The notes beneath the pieces are model-generated. The model saw only the letters and a list, made by a program, of their open reading frames with translations. It was not told the origin of the DNA and searched no databases. Below, one piece after another: positions 55,501 to 64,000 of a stretch of 64,000 bases of DNA. The DNA is taken from NCBI GenBank assembly GCA_026261815.1, contig JAMPIT010000511.1, positions 1,699,001 to 1,763,000 of the forward strand, in the 5' to 3' direction. Numbering within the stretch: the first letter of the stretch is position 1; each line of letters begins with the position of its first letter. Origin of the DNA: Monarcha castaneiventris obscurior (taxonomy: Eukaryota > Chordata > Aves > Passeriformes > Monarchidae). The translations under genes and the position numbers were made by a program.

Positions 55501-58363
55501 GAATTAAACAATGCTAAAGTTAAATAAATATTGACCACTTAGCAAAAGAACCATTGATTTTTATGATGTACAACATTTACATCATATACAGGTCTAGTCT
55601 ACAGATACTGCAGGGCAGCTTGTGCTGCTGCTCAGTCTCTTTCTAGAATTATTGGGGTAAATGTTAGCAATTTCCCCTCGTTTTTGTTTCCAAGGATTGT
55701 TTATTTTTGAATAGCTTAATTCTGCCAAGTCTTTCTTCTCTGGTATCAGATGCATTAGTGAACAGGTCCCGCGTTTCGCACAGGTAGACAAAGTTTTGTA
55801 GTGAATTATTTGGGTATGGACTGATGACAGCTGGGGGCACTGCCCATATCTACTCTTCAAACAAGAGGACCAAGCCTGGTCCTCTGTGGGGAATGAAATA
55901 CAGGCAGATGCTGAGTTTCTGTCAAGTGACAGACGTGTTTTCTGCATTGCAGGGGACTCTCTGCAATGGCAACTGCATCCCTTACAGAATAAATCACTCT
56001 GTGCTGTAAACTGGAAAGCAGTGACACTGTTGGGCGTCCTCAAAAGGGGTGACCTTTTCAAACACTCCCTGTAGCTGCTTTTTTGAAGCTGACATGTTAA
56101 TGCTCACTCTGTTAATATTTATTTAATTACTTAAATGTGCTATATCTTTATGATATGATATGATATGATATATGATATCTACCTACTCTGGAAACAAACT
56201 AAGACAACAAAATAATTTGCTTACAAAGCAAGAATTTACATCTCTGTGTCTGTTACAGCTGCAGAGCAAAGATGTATTTTTTCAAAATAGCTATTTTGTA
56301 GTTCTTTCACATGAGATGTGCCCCTGATTGTGAAACTTATACAAAATGCTAATCACTGGCATTTAGTTTCTCACAGAAAGGGAAAGTGTGAGGTTTCTTC
56401 CTGGTAAAGCAAAGATTTCATTACGACAAAATGTATATGCTTAGTAATGCCAGCATTGGTTACATATAGCTTCCTGTGTCTGCTAGAACTGCCAAAACAC
56501 CAGTTAATAGGTTATTATTTCAATTAGTCCATGATTACTGCTGCTAATCTCTAATGCCTCGTTGTGCCTCCCTTTGACTTCAGATATTAAGAAGCATTTG
56601 GATTTTATTACAATTGACAGGAACTCTAGTCTTCTCCATAGATAAAACACTCTCGCAAAAGAAATTCAGAAGTAGTGAAAAGAGCTTTTTAATTTTTGGA
56701 TTGGGGTTTTTTAAGGATTTTTAAAATTACATCATAAACACAATATAGCATTCAATCAAGTTGGAAAATTAATAAGGTTTAAGGAGCAGACGCTGGATTT
56801 CTTAGAGAAAAATCAAAATGTGTTTGATTAGTTTTCAGTTATAAACAAGTCTAGATTGGTAAAATGAAAAAAATTAACACAAGATAAAGGAATTATTGAT
56901 GACAGAAGGGTAGGCAGATAGGTAAAGCATCTCTGTACTCTACTGCACAGCTCTTAGCATGGATATCTGTTCACAGATAATGTGATCTTGGAAGTTTCAG
57001 TGTTTGGTTCTGATAAGCACATGACAGTGGTCATGCTTGTCAGAACCCTAACAAGCTGCAGACTGTATGGAGAGCAGCTGTAGGGAAGTGGATGGTGATC
57101 AAGACATTTTGTGTCCAATCTCATTGCTCAATTTGAAAATGGGAATAAACCTTCTAAAACAATAAATAATAAGAAAAACATTTCGCAAGCAGGTATTTGC
57201 CCATTTTCCATGTCCAGTGTTTACACTGACTCAATTTCTGTTGGTTTTGTCTGTCTTTAACACAGTGTTGGTAGCTTTAATTGCTGTTTAATTGAAACTC
57301 TCCAGGCCTCTGTCCAAATCTGTGGAAGGGTCAGGGTGAATTTGCCTCCCAGTGAGGAAGGAACTGACCTGCATGTGGAGTCAAAAACTTGGACTGTAAG
57401 AGCTTAGCTTTTGATGTGTACATCTCTAAATGTGGAAAAATGCTCTCACTGCCTGATGCTCTACAAGGTTGCCAATTCCCACCAGGCAGTAGGTGCAAGT
57501 AAACAGTGAGAGTATTACCTTTCACCTGGTGACACAGCAGACTTCAAGCTGCAGATGCTGGGGGGCATCTTATTAATATGAGTATCTGAAGGGAGGATAA
57601 AGATAATGCATGGTCTTCTTGTGATGCTTGATGACAGGACAAGAGAGAGGGATGTTCTGTTTTTAGAGCAAGTGTTGGAACTCACTGCATGGTTCACAGT
57701 CTTGTTAGAAGGAACATGACCTACTCAACATTTTAACAGTAAGGCAGTAAACAATAAGGAGAGTCTGCTTCCCTCCACCCTTTCCAGCATGCAGATGCCC
57801 CCCCTTACAAACATGGCAATTTACAAACATGTAAAATTCATAAATGAGGCAGCAGCTGTGTACAGCTTCAGCAAAATGCTAAACTGCTGCATCACTGTAG
57901 ACTCTTAATGGCAATAAACCTTCCACCTCTCATAAATTAAGTAGACTTTCAAAAAAATGGTATATACTACTGCAACTTTTTATGGATGTTTGGTAACTTT
58001 AATCATTTTGCAAAATCCAATTCCTGCTTATAAATTCCCTCCCAGCTACATATTTAGGGAGAGCTAAAGCTGTGCAGTGAGTTGATAGGTAAGTTTTAAT
58101 ACGACAGTGCCAAAAACTCTATTAGATTTATCCTGAGGCAGTGGCTGCCCAGTAATTACAAGAGGGTAGACTTAACAGTGGTTTTGAGGCCCAGGAAAGT
58201 GACTTACAGGGTGTGTCAGAGGTTCAGGAGATGAACTTGGAAATACTCCCTACCCGAATTTAAAAAGTGATCTTTGAACCCACCTACATTTTAAAAATCA
58301 GTTCAGCGAAAGTCAAGCCCGTCAGGATAGCTGTGACCTTCCCACATAAACTCTGGGAGCAAA
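52577..58363. other. No gene recognised
   Basis: AT-rich sequence. The frames at 52773-53117 (minus, 114 codons) and 55594-56061 (minus, 155 codons) are the longest; neither has a recognisable domain. A TATGA-unit repeat lies at 56149-56172. Confidence 0.4.
56149..56172. repeat. TATGA microsatellite
   Basis: TATGA occurs about four times in a row, then degrades into TATATGATATC. Confidence 0.8.
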
Positions 58364-58398
58364 TACTTTATAACCATTCAAGAAATGGTTATAAAGTA
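58364..58398. repeat. Perfect inverted repeat, 15-bp arms
   Basis: TACTTTATAACCATT (58364-58378) is followed, after the loop CAAGA, by its exact complement AATGGTTATAAAGTA (58384-58398). It would form a stable hairpin. It is short for a microRNA precursor. Confidence 0.9.
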
Positions 58399-61300
58399 AC
58401 AGAATTCTTCTTTACTGTTTTTGTTTTTATTACAAAAAATTACACTCCTATATTGATATGGCTCTCATTTTTTACCCTGCAGTGGTACACTTTTTTCTCG
58501 CCTAGCATTGGTCATTCAGGGATCTCAAAACACTTCCAAAATTCATCTTTGTTAGTTGCTAGTTTAAAGACTCCTGTTATATGGTGAGTTGTTTGAAACA
58601 GGCAGTACTTTGCCCAATAGTGTAGTAAAATCAGGAATGAAATCTGGATGTTCTACCTCTCTTTGTGCAAATCATAGACTAATTCTGTTCATACCAAGTA
58701 GGGAAGATGTACACACTTATTACACATATTGGGAAACAGAACAAACATTAGGAAGTCCAAAACCTGATATTTGGTATGCTGTTCCTTTATGAAGTTGTTC
58801 TTTAGCAGTGGGCTAAAATAACAATAATAATGGAACAAATAATGAAAAAAATTTATGAACAAGAATGACAGCTGAGGAAAGATTTGCCTCCATTCCTGAA
58901 CAAGAGCTGATGTCCCTAGTTAGTGTTCCTATGAAGTGGTGCCAAGCTGCCAAGCTTTCAGGATAAACCCAGGTACACCTGACTGGAGACAGCTGTTCTG
59001 CATGAGCTCCTCTTCCCACTTGGTCTGTGTGGGCTTTCCTGTTGGTTTATTTGCAGGATGATATGAAAAAAAGAGCAAGTTGCTGAAGGGTGCTTTGCAA
59101 GCTGTTTGCAAATGTTGCAAACTTGCAAATGAACTGCAACATTAGCACTTTGTGCTCTGTACAGGTCCTAGCACTTGGGGTCTGACTCTGGAAAGAATGT
59201 GAGGGAGAAACAATTCCAAATCTTCCTGGTAGGATCTGCTGTGAAAAGCTTAGCAGATGTCTTTTGTTTTGAAAATGCCCAACAGATAAACTATGTCAAA
59301 TCCCATTTTAGCTATTTTTGGATACCAGGCAGCCATACCTGCATTATAGCAGGTGTTTAAATGTCTTATTAAAGCACAGTACTGCGAAGAGGTGAATAAA
59401 GTCCCTCCTGTAATGCGGTAAGAATTTCAGACCTTTTGGCCCCAAGTCATCATGTGCAGGACTAGGGCATGAACACAGCGCCGTCAAATGCCAAGAACTA
59501 GAGCAATGTTTCTGAACTGCACTGGACCACTCATTTGAGGTGGCATTTGTGATTAATTTCCTTGTTGGAAACCTGACTACACTTATTACAGCTCCTCCTC
59601 TGCAACTGTATTATGAAGAAATCACATTTTTCAGTGCATGAAATGGTTTCTTTGAGTTTGGTGTTCTGTTTCTTTGGTTTCATTTATAAGTCCACTATTC
59701 AACGGTTTCATAAGGTGGCCTGGCTAACTATGGCTCCTTGCTCTAACTGCTAAGTCTGTCTTGTATACTTTAGTAAATAAATTTAATATGAACTGAAAGG
59801 CATCAGACCATTCATTTAACGAGATAAAGCTTGACTAGTCAATATTACAGATGAGAAATTCAAATGAACTACTAATGCTATTGGAACATTGGGTTTTCAT
59901 ATTTATAAAATTTTACTTTCAGTATTTCATATTTAAAAAGTAATAATTATTAGCTCATTGTGGTTTTTTTCAAAGCAATTAAAGATGTTTTTGTATTTAA
60001 TTTTCCTAGTAAGGGGTTAATAGCACCACTGAATCCAGTTCATTGTCAGTATTGCATCTGCACCCGGGGACAGGAATCTCTTACTAAAGCTACATATAAA
60101 GGGAGATGCAAAAATCTTGTTCCAGCATCACTCCTGTATTTAGACTCAGAGGTTTTGTTTAGTGTTATCACTGTGGGTATGGATAATGTAAATATCAAGT
60201 CACATGTGCATATGGGTAGGACAGCATATGCTCAATACTGGCCTTCTGTTCAGATCCAGATTCTGTTCAGATCCAGCTCATATCTGAGCACCTACAGAAG
60301 AGGAAACCACAGTTCCTAAAGTCACCTGAGGGAGACTGTTTTTGCAGTTACATGCAGGATCATTTGTCTCAGGAGCAATTCTAACTTCATGTGACAATTT
60401 GAGGTGACATTTCCAATGCTGTGGAAGAAAAACCACTTTCCTGGACAAAAAAAGAATAGGAAAAAAATATATAAATGTATATCAGGATGAATCAAATGTA
60501 ATGAATGATTCCATTATTTTTTTTTAAAGCTTGCTCCTATGAATAAACCATTTCTGAAATTGTACTTTATCAAGTAAGAATGTTTTTGTTATGTGTTAAC
60601 AAACTGTCTGGTGGCCATTCTCAAGTCTTATTACTTCATGCACTAGGGTAGCATTTTTAGGTTCAAGTTAACCTTGGTGAAATATATCATGGTTCAGTAA
60701 TGTTTCTTCAACTGTCTGATAAAAGGCCTTGCCCCCAACAACATATTAATATTTAAATTACTGTTAATTATTTATAGTGTATTTTTATTAACACTGATTT
60801 ACAGCATGGTCAAGTAGCAGCTAAAGCTCATTATGTTCCAAGGTTGAACATGCATCTCGAACAACTTTACTGCTGCTGAAGGGAGAGAATGTCCCTGTTT
60901 TTATCCTGTGTTGATATCTGTAAGAGTGAATTCAGAAGATCACTGAAAGGAGGCACTTGTTGACTCAAACATTTTAGAGGAAGGTTCTAATATATGGGTG
61001 GAAGTTAAATGAAAAGTTACTGTTTCTAATAGAAACATTTGAAATGTAACATCTCAGCACATAGTTGGGGACAATTAAAAAAAATATTAAAAATCTGTCT
61101 TGCACCATTGAAGTCCCAAGTGATGACCCTTACAATGACTCTTTCTTACCTGACTCTTACAAAGCCTCACGTTTGATGAAAAACTTAACCTAATTAATCC
61201 CATTTTCATTTTATCTTTTTGTGCACCCTGTGAAAAAGCATTTCTCCCTCCTTGACAATCAGATAGGGTCACTTTTGGTGAGCTCTTTAACCCCTTCCTG

Positions 61301-64000
61301 ACCAAGCTAGGAGCGCTATTCAACATCTTCCATTGTTTAGTTTTTTTGCAGTTGTGTTTTCAGCTTCTTGTTGTTTTACTGTTGATCATCTTTGAATTCC
61401 CTTTAGGTTGTTAGTTCTGTAGTGAATATCAATCAATGATACCCATCTATCCAGGTATTTATGTGGGCTTCATATTGCTAAGGCAGCGTATCGATATAAC
61501 CTATCACGGTATTCCATAGGAGCTAATAGGAAACCCCTACAAGACCAGATTCAAATCTCTCTGGTTGGTAGCACGAGGTGGTGCCTCTGCATATGACAAG
61601 ATTTCATTAGACTTTTCTGTAGCTGTATCTTCACGTAAAACTGTATCTAATCTTAATTTTGCTGTCTCTGCTAGATGTCTTTCAGCACAGCAGCTTCTTT
61701 GGATCTCTTCTCTCTGAGTGTCTGTATTGTGGACTATTTTCTCTGGAGGTATTAGTGTATATTTTTCCATATATGAAGATAATAAATGGAAAGAGTAGAG
61801 ATGAAAAGAAAAACCATTATTTGAGAGCAGAAATAGAGATGCAAAGAAAAGACTGATAGGGAGATAACCAAAGAAAAACCAAGGAAGAAGAATATGGAAA
61901 GATGAAAAAGGAGTTAAATAATCAGAATAAATTAATTAATCAAAGTGCAGATCATGTGGACTAGAATAGCAAAGCAGCAATGTAGAGAGCTAAAAGGAGA
62001 CAGGTATAAGGATAATTAATTATAAGCTGAAATGTAATATATATTTTCAAAATAATGCATTGACTTGCTAGACCTGACATTTAGCATACTCTGGGAACCA
62101 TAAAGCTTGTGACAAGGGCTTATGAGAAACCTCAGATTTTTCCCCTAACAAAAGCAGTGATTCTTACTGTGATCATGGTTTTGTTTGCAATTCTCTGATT
62201 TTCACAGTGACTCATGGTTTTTATGCCACATCACAGATATGAAAATGTGATTTAGAAAAGGTAAGTGAATTGTCAAAGGTTATAGAAGTAATTGCAAAGT
62301 AGTGCACATTTTTAAGTCTCGGGATGTATCCTCTGCCCCTAAGTTTCTGCAGTGCTGTGGTTAGAAAGAAGGAATTCTTGTCAATTCTCACATCTTCTCA
62401 CCATATTATGGATGCTCTTATATCATAGAGGTTAATTATGATTTTTTGACCTTTTTTCCGCCATCTTGTCTCAAATATATGATCATATAATGTCCATAAG
62501 ATCCAGTGAAAGTCGTCGTCTAAATTAAAGATAGTTGCTAGAATTGTTTGATTTGCTTCTCTTCTCCTGATGTGACCTTGTGAGGTGTCAGAGTGCAGAC
62601 TGGCCGGCATTCTGCGGAGATGGGGGTGGGCCAGGGACCACCATTTGAGAACTACAGGTGACGGGTAGAGAAGCCTGGAGCAAGCCCTTGCTGGTTCCTA
62701 GGAAAGGGTGTCAGGGAGGGAAATAAGACTGTCAGCAAATGAAGGTGGCAGGGGGAGTGAGGGGGAGGACTTAGTTCAGTAGTCAAGTTTCTCTCAAAGA
62801 GCTGATGTACCAGATATTGCTGCTCGTGGCATTTGCACTATTGCCAGGGGCTTAACAGGATTTGTATAGTGCATATGGGTATTCCTAGGGGAGAATGACA
62901 GAGATCATTAAATGAAAACAAATAATAAATAACCTCCTTACAGCCCCCACAGGTATATAAATATGACTGTTCTTGGGGCATGCAGGCGAAGATAGATGGC
63001 TCCATGTGCATAGGGGAGGAATCCATAAGGCAGAGAGGCTTCATGTTCCTCTCTCTGTCCATGGACAGTGTATTCACTGCTAAGGAGGGTCAAGTGACTG
63101 TCACTGACTTTGGAATGAGGAAATGTAACCTGTGTCACAGTTGCCAGCCATTCTGGCTTGAAAAGGTCAGCTTCCCTGACACGGGCGGCAATGTCACAAG
63201 TTACGTACATGAGGGTGTCCCAAGCGCACCGGGAACAGAAACCCAGCAGCATCCCACCCTGCCCAGCTGTCCATCCTTATGGGGCAGTGGAGAAGGCGTC
63301 TGGAAAGAAGCAGACTTGTGTCTGTAGGGAAGCTGTGTTTCTCTTCATTAGAAGATTTTTATGGACCCAGTATGGACACTATATCACATGGGAAGAGCAA
63401 GGATACTGAGAGGTTTCATTGCTGTAGGTGTTGTGACTGTTACTTATTCCACATGATGGGCTGCTGTGGTTCAAATTAGACTAAAACTTAGGAGATTCTT
63501 TAACCGTGACCTTTCCCATGATTCAGATTACAGAGATTTTGTGTCAGTTGGCTCTGGGCTAGATTTGAAATTATGTCTTACAAGTGAAAGACACAATGAG
63601 TGAATCAGGCAGATTAAACTAAATTATTGGCTTCAGACTTCTAGGACTCTGTTTTCTACAAGAGATCAAAAATGAATGTAAAACACTGATTTGACATATC
63701 CCCTGAAATGGTTAAGTATTTCTTTCATTATAAACATAGAAGAGTACCTATTTCCAGGCTCTTCTATTACACAGCAGGTCATCTTGCATCTCACAGGAAT
63801 TCAAGCCAATGCCAAATCATCTCTGTATCCGAATGATGTAAGTTCTGTTATCTTTATTGTTTGCTTACATAAATATCTAAAACATAGTGTTCAAAGAGCA
63901 TGAGGAAATTTTTGTTGCTTTTCAAAGAGAAAGGATAAAATTATTGTCTTTTTAAAAATGCTGATAAATTGGGTGGTAAAGACAGAGTAATCTGCAATGT
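58399..64000. other. No gene recognised
   Basis: AT-rich sequence without recognised repeat or domain. A 17-bp duplication (TTCTGTTCAGATCCAGA) lies at 60244-60276. Frames near 59960-60319 and 62980-63409 (83-119 codons) show no domain. Confidence 0.4.

Noticed and set aside
55594..56061. 155-codon minus-strand frame
   Set aside because: Longest frame in the last 30 kb, but with no domain, no CpG promoter and no recognisable splice structure; its length is plausible by chance in 64 kb.
1..64000. CRISPR array, bacterial operon or phage system
   Set aside because: No spaced direct repeats or bacterial gene arrangement; the window is vertebrate DNA with CR1, SINE and ERV.

Overview
This window looks like intergenic or intronic DNA from a bird, most likely a passerine. 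It is AT-rich and contains no host protein-coding exon that I can defend. Three kinds of repeat point to a bird: 3' ends of CR1 LINEs on both strands, several avian-type ERV LTRs, and a SINE at 33057-33216 with a tRNA-Ile(AAU)-like head and a CR1-like tail, an architecture I associate with the songbird family TguSINE1.

The main feature is a nearly full-length endogenous retrovirus on the minus strand at 22135-30533. It has two 584-bp LTRs that differ at 6 positions by my count, a 6-bp target duplication (GAGGGG), an 18-nt primer binding site matching tRNA-Lys3, a polypurine tract, and gag, pro, pol and env. Gag, Pro and Pol look betaretroviral (class II, ERV-K-like): a myristoylated matrix, a zinc knuckle, a GGGAAAC slippery site and two successive -1 frame steps. 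Env instead has a CX6CC transmembrane subunit of the alpha/gamma type. At least six one-base frame changes break gag, pro, the RT region and env. A 749-codon pol frame (RT palm to integrase) is intact, with all catalytic residues present. The provirus sits inside an older solo LTR (21837-22134 plus 30534-31306) that has its own 5-bp duplication, CTGAG.

Layout: 1-1855, no gene; 1856-3629, two ERV LTRs head to tail; 4365-4516, CR1; 11259-11914, a complete solo LTR; 13346-14475, an inverted LTR nearly identical in part to the second one; about 14610-15287, another LTR with possible leader; 18836-19890, a CR1 3' end interrupted by about 630 bp of other DNA; 21837-31306, the nested ERV locus; 31590-32209, a probable further LTR; 33057-33216, SINE; 36168-36400 and 39120-39412, CR1.

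From about 40 kb to the end there are few recognisable repeats and no recognisable genes. This part contains an AT-rich block that keeps many CpGs (42190-42720) and looks like a conserved enhancer. A small CpG-rich block at 37480-37870 could be a promoter. Calls of conservation or regulatory function are inferences from base composition only.
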